NCBI GenBank assembly: GCA_003290165.1
Contig: QNQO01000514.1
Location: forward strand, 372,001-436,000
Length of the DNA: 64,000 nucleotides
Reading direction: 5' to 3'
From: Berberis thunbergii
Lineage: Eukaryota; Streptophyta; Magnoliopsida; Ranunculales; Berberidaceae
Below the pieces are notes generated by a model. That model saw only the letters and a program-made list of their open reading frames with translations, was not told where the DNA came from and made no database searches. How positions within the stretch are numbered: the stretch's first letter is position 1; each line of letters begins with the position of its first letter. The position numbers were made by a program, and so were the translations under genes. Positions 44,457 to 55,740 of the stretch are shown one piece after another.

Positions 44457-47400
44457 ATGACATCTAAATCCATTTCAGTAAAAACAGAAAATCTTCCCTT
44501 GTTGAAGATGGGTTTTCTCCCTAAAGACGAGATAGACGAAGAAGGTATACGAAAAGTACCCATGCTCATAGTTGTGTTTGTTTGTGCTTATGTTGTTGGT
44601 TTTGTGTTTGATCTTATAATTTTTTGTGTTTGTGTTTGATACCCATGTTGCAGGAGTTGTGAAGGTGATAAGAGATGCACCACCCACTCATTATGCCTTC
44701 AAAATCAACTCATTTTCAGCACTTCAGAGCTCACTTGATAAGTATGAGTCAGGTGATTTTGAAGCAGAAGGATACAAATGGTACCCTTTGTAACCCATCT
44801 CTTTATTAGCTATCACGTTGTTAAGGGTTGTAGGAGACCATGTATTGCACCACTACTGTCTAGATTAATATTGAAAAGTATGCATTGACGGTTAAAAGAT
44901 TATGTAAAACCTTGTTAGGGTTTAGTTGCAAGTCATACTGGGTTATGGCCTATATTTTTTCCAAGCTGTTACTGTCAATGGGGCTCTGTTAAGTTTTATG
45001 TCTGCTTCTCAAACAATCAGTTGATGGCTACATTGCCTTTAATGAGCTAATCGATTCAACGCAGCATCGTCGGTTGGTGTGTAAATTAGTTGGTGGCTGT
45101 ATTGCCCTTGTGAGTCAATCACTTGTGCTCTTTTTTTCCCCCGTAATATAATATATTTGTTTGGTTTGCCGATCAAAGTAAGTAGCTACTATTATCATAT
45201 TGACTACTTACAAATTTGGTTTGTAAATCACTCATTCTACTTGTAGTTTGAGCTGGCCTTTATATTTATGGGTTAACTAGTTAAAGAGTAAAAACAATAG
45301 ATTTCAGTGATTTCTAATCATACTGTGACTTTTTTCACATTAATTTCAGGAAAATGTCACTCTACCCTAATGGAAACAAGAAAAGAAATGTGAAAGATCA
45401 CATTTCACTTTATTTGATGGTAGTTGACACATCATCTCTTCCTCCAGGTTGGATGGTGAATGTAGTTTTTAGATTCTTTTTGTTTGATCAAACTCGTGAC
45501 AAGTACTTGGTTCTTGGAGGTATGTGAACTTTGCTTCTCATAATGCTCGTTGATTTTAATTGGCAATCATGTTATGAAACAAGGTGTACTTCCAAATGCT
45601 TCATTCATGTTACCAAGCGATTAGTCATTTATATTCATACACACGGGTTTTGACGAGTTATTTTCAGTGCAGTAATGTATATGCACATGCATGCGCATTC
45701 TCAAGTAGCCTTCCAATACTTTAATAAATAGCTTAATTATAAAATATTTGTATCGTATGAAATAAAATAGTTTTTGTTATAATCTTATACAAATACTAAC
45801 AAGTGAGTTGTTATACTTAATATTAGGATATCTATTATTTTTGGCTCTTCACATTTTGTTTTGGAAAACTTTGGATGTTTAACTGTTTATTTACTCAAAC
45901 TATGAGATATATGATGTCACTAATAGATGATAAAAAGTTTCATGTTGATAATTTCATTTATTCAGTATCTTGGTCATTGAATGTGGGATTCAAATTTTTA
46001 GCTAATAACCTAGAAATTTGCTCTTGTTTTGTGACAATTTCGATTTTTTTTCCTTTTCTGTTTTCAATCAATTTGGTTAATGTTCATTTTAACATATTCT
46101 AATCATTTACCATGGAATGAATAGACATGGTAGGGAAACCCAAACGCTTTCACCATATGAAGACAGAGCACGGTTTCTCTAAGCTTTTGCCTTTAACAGC
46201 ATTTGATGACCCATCTAATGGGTACCTTGTTGATGATACTTGTGTGTTTGGAGTGGAGGTTTTTATATGCAATACTACTGCAAAAGGTGAATGTTTGTCA
46301 ATGATAAAGGATGTTGCTCTTTATAAGCACACATGGACAGTTGAAAGGCTATCACAGTCACAGATACCCTATGATTGTAATTTTTCCAAGCTGTTCTGCA
46401 CAGGAGGTCATAAATGGTATGTAGAACTTGTACTTCAATGTGATACAGTATATTGATGATTCAATTAATAATGACCAAAAACATTATTTGCATTTTGGTT
46501 TTACTTTAGGAAAGTAGCACTATATCCCAACGGTTATTCATTAGAGCTTGCCAAATATGGCATCAAAGTATACATGGAAGATGCAACATCCCTCGCTGCT
46601 AATCAGAAAGTGTTGACAAAAGTGAAGTGGTGCGTTAGAAGCAAAACAAATGAGGATATCATAGAAGACACAGGTAAAACACCTTCCCAATCTTAATGAT
46701 AACGATTTACTGAAAATTGGACAAGTTTAATAGATCTATATATTGTAATTGGTTTGTAGTCTCAAAGAAATCCGTAAAAGGGAGCTAGATGAATGTCATC
46801 GATCGAAGAGATGATTTATATCCAAAATGCTAATCTGAATCCTGTGAAAATTTTGCTGAATATCTCCAAATCAGAGTGATATGAAAATCTCGAGATAATG
46901 AGCAAATTGTGTACTCACCATATTCAGTATTGTAGTATAGATGGTACTCGAATTTGTTATTACACTTTCTAGCTTTCAACACATTTTTCCTCAGACTAAA
47001 GAATTTTTTTTAAATTTTTTTGATCATTTGGACATATATTTGTATTTGAAATGACCCCCTTTGTTCTAATCAAACCACTTTGTTGAACACATCACTTTAA
47101 ATAAAAGCAATATTATGTGACAGTACAATCAATTTCTATAGTATCCCTGTGCCCTTTTTCCTTTGAAAATATAAAACATGCTCCTTGACTTGCCCAACCG
47201 TCGATCAAAGATGGTTAGACCGTTGGTTTAGTCTTTAGTGAAACTTTTGGGGGGCTAATGTAGATGTTGAGAGAAGTTTCATTTTGTTATTTTCATTTGG
47301 GAGAGAATGTGTTGAAGTTGAAATCATTATGTTTCAGATTTTTTAGTCAATTGTGATGCGAATTATATAGCTGAGGGAGAAAGGTACTTTGGAAGGCTTA

Positions 47401-48054
47401 GAAGCCATTGACAGAGGATCAAATTTAGATAGAACACCATGCTTTAAAGTTAAATTGCATAAAATTTTAATTACAGGTGCTGCTCTTTTAGGCTTTCTGA
47501 GTCGGAATATCATGAAATCTTAATCAATAAATTCCATTTGAACATTTTGTTAGAAGTGAACAATTTTCATAAATTTTGACTGGATATATCAGGTTGGGCA
47601 CATCAGTGGCACTTGATTTGAAATTCAAGTAAGAAGCTGTGAACTTTGAAATTTGAGTCTATATGGTATATCAACATCATGATTTTGTTGCTACATAAGT
47701 TCTCAATCTGTAAAGTTTTATGTGCATTCCACATACATGTGGTATGTAAAAAAGAAGACCTTCAAATAAAACATCATGAATGGGGCTTATGGTTTCTTCG
47801 GTAGGTAAAAAAGAAGACCTTCAAATAAAACATCATGAAGAGGTTTATGGTTTCTTCTTTTCTTTGCAGAGACTGCATGGTTCAGCTCCAGCGACCCTTC
47901 CTGGTATTTCACAGAGTTCACAAAAGTTGAGGGTTTATTGGTCAAGGATACATGCCTGATTGAAGCAGAGGTGTCAGTCCTTGGAGTACTTGATCAAGAT
48001 GCACGCCATCCGAGATGTGTGCCACCACCATCAGTTGAAGCCTACTATCCATGA
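44457..48054 (+). CDS. Two-MATH-domain (TRAF-like) protein, unit 2, intact
   Basis: This is the best preserved gene of the array. Six exons with GT-AG borders (44457-44544, 44654-44780, 45350-45519, 46125-46416, 46510-46673, 47870-48054) sum to 1026 bp, giving 341 residues. The start MTSKSISVKTENLP is chosen because it lies 44 bp after a TATA box and is shared by all copies. MATH 1 covers about residues 35-165 (THYAFKINSF, WKMSLYPNG, DDTCVFGVEVFIC). MATH 2 covers about 180-325 (YKHTWTVERLS, HKWKVALYPNGYS, AWFSSSDPSWYFTEF, CLIEAEVSVLGV). No BTB, coiled-coil or protease domain is fused, so it is a MATH-only protein, probably a peptide-binding adaptor in ubiquitin turnover or protein scaffolding. 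The extreme C-terminus (after LGVLDQ) differs from gene 3 and reads about 18 residues of unrelated sequence. A 58-bp tandem repeat sits just before the last acceptor. Confidence 0.88.
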
Positions 48055-48480
48055 AAATGAAGAAGGGGCTCAATGAGTGTTACAGAGTTGCAATTCTAAA
48101 GTGGTATTAGTTGGGAGTGAGGGTTGAAAGTTCAGCTGAAAGTAAAATTGAATGAGGGGAAAAATTTCATCCATTTGTCATATGATTTTCACGTAGAGAG
48201 CAGTTGATGCCCTTTCTGTTTATTTTTTTGGGAAATAGCAATATTCTTTCCAAAGTTAAGTTGACAACAAGGCTATTCAATTTATTTCAGAATGGACCCA
48301 TGATACAAATGATACCCAGCAGTATAAATCACATTACATACCACTAGCAACATCAATCTATAACATTGCGGTTCAGTTCTATAATTATTCATTAATCTAT
48401 CTTAGACAGCTTTTCCACATAATTTCAAGTATTCCAAATCTTAGAATGACAACAGAATAGTTAAACCAGATTTTGTTTCT
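48055..48480. other. 3' flank of MATH gene 2
   Basis: No gene is seen. This sequence has no counterpart in the shortened unit 1/unit 2 junction at 39.4 kb. It leads into the unit 3 spacer. Confidence 0.4.
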
Positions 48481-49850
48481 TATTGAATGATTACAGTATA
48501 ATTCAGGAGACTTGTGCTGAGGGTAGGAATGTGCAGATAGGGCCTCTGAAACATGTATGTATTTCTCAGGCGCTTTATGGTGTAGCACCACTTGTACTAT
48601 AAATTAAAAAGATTGAATTGCGATCATTCATGTTTTTGTTTGTGTCTAATTTTATAGAGAGGCAACAATTTGCAGCTAATTAAATAGTATCATTTTGATC
48701 AATATGCTTAAAAAACTAAGAAGATCACATCAACAGGATTACATTCTTAAGTCAATCTAATAATTTAATTCAATTGAATTACGTCCAGCACCCTCGACAA
48801 CAGATTTTCAAAGATTATGAACTACTCCAAGAACTGACACCTCCGCTTCAACTTTGCATACATCCCCTACCAAGAAACCGTACACCTCCGCATACACCCC
48901 TACCAAGAAACCGTAAGTTTGACGAGTCATACAAATCTTTTTGTTCCATGAAATTATCGAAACCAATTTTCGGGCAACTGTAGCTAAACCATTTAGTATC
49001 TGAAACAATGACAGGTTGTGTACTCGTTGAACACATTCACAAGAATCCAAACTTAGCTACATTGGGAGAACAAAATGCAATAGATATGGCCCTCGGACTG
49101 AATACTGGCCATGCATTAGGTGAAGGCATTTCATTTTTATTGTTGTAATCACTGGTTCCTTTTATCTTGAATTCTTGGTGCTTATATAGTTATCTTGTTA
49201 TCGACCTCAAAAAGGTGTTGGTAAACTGATAACCTAGATTCTATACTAAGCAGACCTTTCGTCCTCGTGATAAACCAGATCATGAATTTTGATACTTAGT
49301 GGTCTACTTTGTTTGTCATTATATGTTGATATGTTTTCCTTGGTTTGCTTCCAATGAACCAATGTGCATTATGTTGGGCATTAGAATTTTCCAATAAATT
49401 GGTATCAGAGTTTTGATAATGACGCAAGTGAACCTCCCAAAATTAGATTGATGAATGGTATCCTCAGTCTAGTTCCAAGCTCATGGCCTCTAACTGCATT
49501 TCATATCAAGGAAGAATGTCAAAAGCATTGGACATGCTTCATCAACCCTCTGTTTATTCAGACCCAACAAATTTGGCCTTTCAACTATTGGAGATTATGG
49601 GCAGAGGGAGTTATTACCTTGGTGTTCCTATGTACAGTGCATGAATCAGGGTTGCCACATGGAAGCTGTTGACATTGAATAGCTTGCAAGGACTATCGTC
49701 TTTTATGAAAGGATGTGTGAGCTGGCCTTATAATGCAAATCTACTTCTCGAGTCTGGAGTATAAGCAAATGTTTTTTAGCAGACATGGTGATCAGTGCAG
49801 CACTTGGCCTCTAATAAGATCTAAAACTAAAGGCTTGATGTTCTTCCTGA
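48480..49850. repeat. Tandem unit 3, left spacer (least interrupted copy)
   Basis: This matches 20930-26068 plus 30671-30729 of unit 1 without the MITE, ORF1 remnant, palindrome, hairpin or LINE. It therefore gives the pre-insertion sequence for five elements. TTGGTATCAGAG at about 49400 again precedes ATGACGCAAGTG. A short local duplication of ACCAAGAAACCGTA lies near 48870-48915. Confidence 0.85.
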
Positions 49851-50147
49851 CTACATCTACTCCGATGACTTAGACAGCTACATTGAATATCTAGGTCTTA
49901 AGTGTTGTTGTTCTTGACGGAAATGTATCAACGAATTTTAACATCTTGTGCATAACCATGCAAGCATTGCCTCGTGATTCAAATGGAACTATATATCAAA
50001 GTGGACAGAGCTAGTGGTCAGATTTTTCAGAACGACAGAAATGTATGTTGGAGTGAGAAAGAAATGCTGGGACAGTAGGTGTAATACCACATGCTAGTGA
50101 AATGTTTTATCCAAGCTTCAAAAATTAGAATTGGAAAATAAAATTTT

Positions 50148-50853
50148 GTGATGCACAAGTTCAGAGAAACCGCGCATTGTTTTCAATTGGTAAAAGCGTT
50201 TAGGTCTCCCTCCTATATCTGTGCATTTCATGGTAAACTAATCAGTTTCATATCAAGTACTTTGACACATGCACTAAAGTAAATTTTAACAAACCCATTA
50301 TATACCTCCAAGAGCCAAGTACTTGTCTCGAGTTTTATGGTACAATAAGAACCTAAAAGTAGCTTCAAGCATTCAACCAGGACAAAGAAATGCCGTCTCA
50401 ACTACCATCAGATATATTGAAATGTGATCTTTGAAATTCTTGTTCCCATTTGGGCAACACTTTCCTGAATTTACATAGTATTGCCATTTGCCAAATCAAT
50501 CAAATATTTTGCTATTTGTTCATAGTAAAAAAAAAAAAAAGTCACAGAAAATGTACCATTTGTAGCCGCCAGCAAGAAATTGCTTGGTTACATATTTGTC
50601 GATGAGTGAAGTTTTTGCAAGGGCAGAGAAGGACTGGATTTTGAAAAAGTAATGAGAAGGTGGAGCATCTCTTATCACTCCAATCACCACTCCTGCAAAA
50701 ACCCAGTGACATTCTTCTTCATCAAATTAAAAACTTAAACAGCATGTTGAACATGCTGAAATAAAGATTGTATAATTGACCTTCTTCTTCTTCAGATGTA
50801 AAGCACATCTTCCACAAAGTATCTTTTTGTTTTGAATTAGATTTAGAGGTCAT
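50148..50853 (-). pseudogene. MATH-domain pseudogene, unit 3
   Basis: This is the most complete of the three minus-strand copies. It has exon 1 with a true ATG (50853-50781, MTSKSNSKQKDTLWKM), exon 2 (50692-50557, VIRDAPPSHYFFKIQSFSAL ... GGYKW), exon 3 (50464-50306) and the start of exon 4 (RPKRFYQLKTMRGFSELV). Exon 3 carries the same TGA at the PGW motif and a shifted frame. Exon 4 is cut at about 50148 and everything downstream is lost. The layout mirrors the plus-strand genes, showing an ancient inverted duplication of one MATH gene. Confidence 0.87.
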
Positions 50854-51985
50854 TGAATAAGCGAAAAACTTAAGAGCCAGACCCCTAGCGCCAGGGGAGC
50901 TCTAGAACGTGATTTTGAAAGAGAGTGATAAAAAAAAATGAAGATGAAGAACCGATGAAAAGAAAAGAACGAATGAAAAAAAGTACTAGAGAGCATGGCT
51001 TGACGCTCTCTGGCGGCGCCATGGGCCTGGCCCTCTTGACCGACTCTTGAAAATAGATTGTAACTTTTCAATGTAATATGTTTTCTATTATGTTTTTATA
51101 GTACATATTTTATGGAAATTTTCAAGGGGTCTCTAGTCTCATTGTCATCTTATCAGTAGTTCCCCGTTTTACTTGTTCAACTCTACTCTAGTAGTGGAGG
51201 GTGTTTTTGCTCCTTCAACAATTCTAGGTAGTCAAGGCCAGTCAGTCATTTTTTAGTTAGGGTTGGGCCCTTTTACAATTTTATCCTTTTTATAAATGAT
51301 GTTTGTGATTGTGTTTTAAAGAGAATAAGTAAAATTGTAAAAATACTCAACCCTGGCCAAAAATGGCTGGCTGGCCTGGCTATCTAGCAAAATTGTTTGC
51401 TGCTTTGTACATGTCAGATGAAGAAAAACATCAATTCTAATAAACTATTAGTGTTTTTTTTTTTAAATTACGGGATAACCAAAAATATAAAAGTATGGAC
51501 CATACAGAAATAACATTTTTACCTTCAACAATGAACATATTGATAATTTCATATTGTGAAGTAAAAGCCTAAGCCAATGAGCCAAAAGTACAGAAAGAAG
51601 CAAAGTCGCTAGGTGCACTGTGACAACTTTGTGTGGATGAGCTCTAAGGTTGACGGCTACCTTGTGTATGCGGGGTCTGAGGTTGACATTTTGCTCCTTG
51701 CGTGGGCTGGCTCAAAGGCTGGTAAGCTACTTTGGTGTCATAGTCCTACATCGTCTGGATGAAGGAAGAAGATGTGCTATATATGTGTGAGGTAGGATCT
51801 CTTTAGTATGACATGTTTTAAAACTTTGAGAGTGGTTAGGCCTAAGTCAAAACCACTTTATAGTGATAAGTCCTCGATAGTTTATGATTTTCGTCAATAG
51901 GAAAAGGCATTTTGGAAATCCTAAATTTGCAAATGATGGACTTACGGATGCGGCTATTGTTCACATAACCAATTTTCATTACAAA
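50854..51985. other. Spacer, unit 3
   Basis: No gene is seen. This corresponds to 34314-35370 of unit 1, interrupted by a MITE at 51216-51395. From about 51600 it holds a diverged copy of the LTR-like dispersed repeat. Confidence 0.5.
51216..51395. mobile_element. 180-bp MITE with about 70-bp inverted arms, unit 3 only
   Basis: The arms CAACAATTCTAGGTAG ... AGGCCAGTCAGTCA ... TTTTACAATTTTA pair with the reverse complement of the right side (AGCCAGGCCAGCCAGCC ... TTTTACAATTTTAC). Flanks are TTTGCTCCTT (51206-51215) and TTTGCTGCTT (51396-51405). The unit 1 empty site is GTTTTGCTGCTTTG near 34839. The ATTCTAG terminus resembles the Mutator-like hairpins. Confidence 0.82.
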
Positions 51986-51987
51986 GT

Positions 51988-54568
51988 TATGATATTCACG
52001 AAATTATTACATAATATATCCCTTAATTTATATATGTTGGTGTTGCGATTAGTATATTTTATTCTAATTATTTCATTTTCATGTCTTTGTAGGAATTTGA
52101 GCGTGAACGATGAAATCGCATTAAGGCGACAATTTAAGGAATGATCAATTGGTTGATTCTATCGGTGGTACAAAGTAGAGGGTCACATATCTAAACTTAA
52201 TCCAAATAAACCTATGTCCACCTAATTTAACCTAATCCCAAACCCAAAATGCTGATCTAGAAACCCAAGCCCAACGCCTTTTGGAAAACCCAAGCCCAAG
52301 GAAATAAGAGAACCCTATTTAGGTCTTCCCCATTTTTAGAGAAAGGTCTCTCTTCTTCTACGTTTTTTCTCCTCCTCTCTTTTTCCAGCCACCACTCCTC
52401 CCCTCTCCTCCTTGGCAGAGACAAGAACATTCGTCTCTCGCCACTAACCAATCACCATCGCCGCCATCTCACTCCACGTCGCTGTCGCAACTACCGTCAC
52501 TCGCCAACACCACCATCAGCCGCCACCTCCACTTTCTTGACCTCTTTCTGGCAACGTACCTCACCTCGCCATCCACAACATCACCGTCCAATCCACCGGC
52601 CAAACCATCATCACCTAGCGACAGAGCAAACCACGCACACCACCACCTCGCGACAGAGCTCCACCGCCCTGTCTCCCTCCTCCATTCTTTCCCTCTTCCT
52701 CCTTCGGTCTCTCTCTCTGTTCATATCCATCTCCCGACCCTTTCTCTCTCTTGCAAGGATCAGAGCTCGCAAGCAGCCATGTTTCATCGCCCCTGCTCCT
52801 TTCCCATTTGTTCTTTCTTTCCTCTCTCGTATCTCCCTCACTTGTTCCCTCTCTGGCAGGTTTCAGAGCTTCAATGGAGGAAAAATTCACTTGCAAGGAG
52901 CACGGAGGAAGAAGAAGCAGCGACGCGTCTCGCTGGAGAAGACAGAGCGCAAATCCTGGCGGGAACCAACTGATTTTCAAATCAATTGGTTATTTGCACC
53001 TTGCAGTTCTGCTCTGTACCACCACAATGCATTTGCGGCATTTTTCTCGGGATCCACGGTTGTGCTAAGATGGATTCCACCTACACCAGTGTTGTGACCA
53101 CCGCCACCATGATCTTCTAGACCCCGCGCAGAGGCGAAGATGAAACCACAGGGTTTCCTAGAGTTTGTTGTATTTGAATTTATTGTTTTCTATATACTTG
53201 AACGTTAAACACAGTTGATTTCTGAGTTTCAATAATTTGTTTTCACCGATTATATCCGGATTAATTATCTAGACTAGTCGGTAGTTAGAAGTACCCTTTA
53301 TTGATATTCAAAGTCTGCTTTAATCAATTAATCTGAATATGTGATTGTGTGCGCCGTAAGAAGACATGCAATGCTAGGGGTTTAGAATTAGTTAAAATAA
53401 ACATGTGATTGTTTGTGTCGTAAGAAGACACGCAATGCTAGGGGTTTATACCTTTGCTGAAATCAATTGCGAACTTAGATTAATCTTTAGGTTAGTCATG
53501 TTAATTCTTGAAAACAATAATTTGGATTACACAAATCTCAAAGAACCTGTGGTGGATTCGATGTCTCGGTCCACTCTCTTATCATTTTACTAGTTTAATT
53601 TTAGTTGTCAATTTAGTTCTCTTAATTTAGTAATTTTCATCTTCTACAACCCCCAACTCTAAATTAGTTTAAATAAGTTTTAGAATTCGATTGTCTCGTC
53701 AATCCTCGTGGGATCGACCCATATTTGCCACTGTCTACCAGTTAGACAGCCATGCACTTGCGATATTACAAGTAGGGTTTATTAGCTTATTAATTTAGGC
53801 TAATAAAATCTCCATCAAGTTTTTGGCGCCGTTGCCGGGGATTGTAACAGTACAATCGAAATCTAAGGTTGTTTTTGCTAGTTTATAAATTAGGCTTAAT
53901 TTTCTTTTTAGAACAATGTTACGAGTCACTTTCTTATTTGTTTTATTTGCTTGAGTTTGAATTAGTTTTGTATTTATTTTGCAGGCGGTCACACACATAG
54001 GAGCTCAAGTGGGAACGAAGTGAAATATTGCGATTCGCGAGGAAACTCTCAGAAATCGACTTCTACCCGGCGTCGCAAGTAACTCGAAAGAGGTTCACGC
54101 CGGAGGTAACTTCTACCCACCGCATCTGCACGCGGTTTTCGTGTGATCACTTGTGTTTAGCTTGTTCTAGGTAGTATTGCATGCAAATCTGAATAGTGGC
54201 AGGATTGAGTTGAAACTTCTGTGCCCTCTCCCGCAGATAGGTTAATCACCATCTATTTTAGGGTTAGGAACCTAGACCTTTACTATTTAAAATTTGGAGC
54301 AAGATAATTAACTAGGACAGGTGTAACGCTCATAGGAACCCTCTTTGGACGTTTGATAGCTTAAAGTGGTCGAGTGAAGGAACATATCCCATTGGGAACA
54401 GTTCTTGAGCTGGCATTTCACTTTGAGCTAGAGAGTGAAAAAAGAGGTAAGAGCAATTTTGTAGTGGCGATTGATAGGAAATTACCATGCCTCTCCCACG
54501 GTTAGGTAAATTGAATTGAATTTTAGCCCGCATTCATTTTGTTTGTGCATCATTTAGGTGTCATTTAG
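51988..54568 (+). mobile_element. Large-LTR retrotransposon remnant (Athila/Tat-like)
   Basis: Unit homology stops at about 51987 and resumes at about 54569. The inserted block begins TGATATTC and has ATCA at 53814-53817, directly before a PBS-like region, so 51988-53817 is probably one 1.8-kb LTR. It includes a 64-bp tandem repeat (GTAAGAAGACAYGCAATGC) at about 53340-53450 and the text CTCGTGGGATCGACCC, both usual in Athila/Tat LTRs. The rest (53818-54568) is internal leader. No gag or pol and no second LTR are present. Flanking unit sequence is duplicated on both sides, suggesting recombination. Confidence 0.72.
53824..53836 (+). other. PBS-like TGGCGCCGTTGCC
   Basis: TGGCGCCGTTGCC followed by GGGGA, seven bases after the presumed LTR end, is the classic primer-binding region of plant Athila/Tat-type gypsy elements (tRNA-Asp type). 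It fixes plus-strand orientation. Confidence 0.85.
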
Positions 54569-55130
54569 CAGAGTTCCTAGGCGCACTGTAACAATCTTGT
54601 GTGGATGAGCTCTAAGGTTGATGAGCTACCTTGTGTAGGTGGGGTCTGAGGCTGACATCTCGCTCCTTGCATATGCTGGCTCAAAGGCTGTTAAGCTACC
54701 TTGGTGTTATAATCCTACATCGACTGGGTGAGGGAAGGAGATGTGTCATATATGTATGAGGTTGGATCTCATTGGTATGACATGTTTTAAAATCGTGAGA
54801 GTGGTTAGGCCTAAGTCGAAACCACTTGATAGTGGTAAGTCTTCGATGGTTTATGATTTTCGTCAATAGGCAAGGACATTTTCGAAAATCCAAAATTTGC
54901 AAATGACGGACTTACAGATAAAGCTTACTGTTTGCATAACCAATTTTCATTACAAAGTTACATGTGCACCAGGTAGTGAAATTTTGACCAACACTTATTA
55001 AGTTTTTTGTTTTTCAATTTGTTCTTCATTATTGAGATTTTACTAAAAGACAATTTCGTAGTGATAAAAAGTAGATTCAAACCATAAATTTCAAACAAAG
55101 AGAGCAACTATTCTTTACCCTCTCTTTACT
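54569..55130. other. Spacer, unit 3, resumed
   Basis: This is a second copy, in unit 3, of the LTR-like dispersed repeat region (compare 51600-51985), followed by the sequence homologous to 35350-35550. No gene is seen. Confidence 0.5.
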
Positions 55131-55239
55131 TTACCAAAACCCAAAGCATGATCAGATTCTTGAAGACCCCACTCTTCCTATAAAACAGAGCAAAATCTTT
55201 CAATTCCGGAAATGCTTACTTGATTGCCATGACATTTAA

Positions 55240-55546
55240 AGGTGTGTTTGGTTGCATGGAATTCTATGTCATGAGGGGACCTTTGCATTTTAGGTTAAAT
55301 TGATGTATTACTCCACATCCACCATTTAGTTTTGTGATCAATGATGAGAATGAAAGTCCTATGAACATGAAAATCACATGCCTTGGGGGATCAAGGAGTG
55401 AGATTCCCATGTTCATGGACTACCATTCCCACCATTGATCACAAAATCAAATGGTAGATGTGGAGTGATATATCAATTTAGCCTAAAATGTAGGGTTTCC
55501 CTCATGAATTTCTATGACATAGGATTCCATGCAACCAAACACACCC
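55240..55546. mobile_element. Tourist-like (PIF/Harbinger) MITE
   Basis: The 307-bp element starts AGGTGTGTTTGGTTGCATGG and ends CCATGCAACCAAACACACCC. Long subterminal arms continue the pairing. It is flanked by TAA (55237-55239 and 55547-55549), the PIF/Harbinger target duplication. Unit 2 has the empty site GACATCTAAATTCC at about 44258. It sits within the upstream copy of the duplicated promoter, immediately after the decoy ATG. Confidence 0.9.
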
Positions 55547-55690
55547 TAAATTCAAACCATAAATTTCAAACAAAGAGAGCAGGGTGCCCCAAGTGAAACC
55601 TTGGTGCGCCTAGCAACTATTCTTTACCCTCTCTTTCACTTCACCAAAACCCAAAGCATGATCAGATTCTTGAAGACCCTCCACTCTTCC

Positions 55691-55697
55691 TATAAAA
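55691..55697 (+). promoter_or_regulatory. TATA box of MATH gene 3
   Basis: TATAAAA lies 44 bp before the ATG at 55741, as in unit 2. The upstream duplicate (TATAAAA near 55179) is separated from it by the Tourist MITE. Confidence 0.65.
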
Positions 55698-55740
55698 CAG
55701 AGCAAAATTTTTTAATTCCGGAAATGCTTACTTGATTGCC

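Noticed and set aside
52537..53097. 186-codon plus-strand frame and overlapping minus-strand frames
   Set aside because: They fall inside the presumed LTR upstream of the TGGCGCC primer-binding site; His/Thr/Ser-rich low complexity with no domain.
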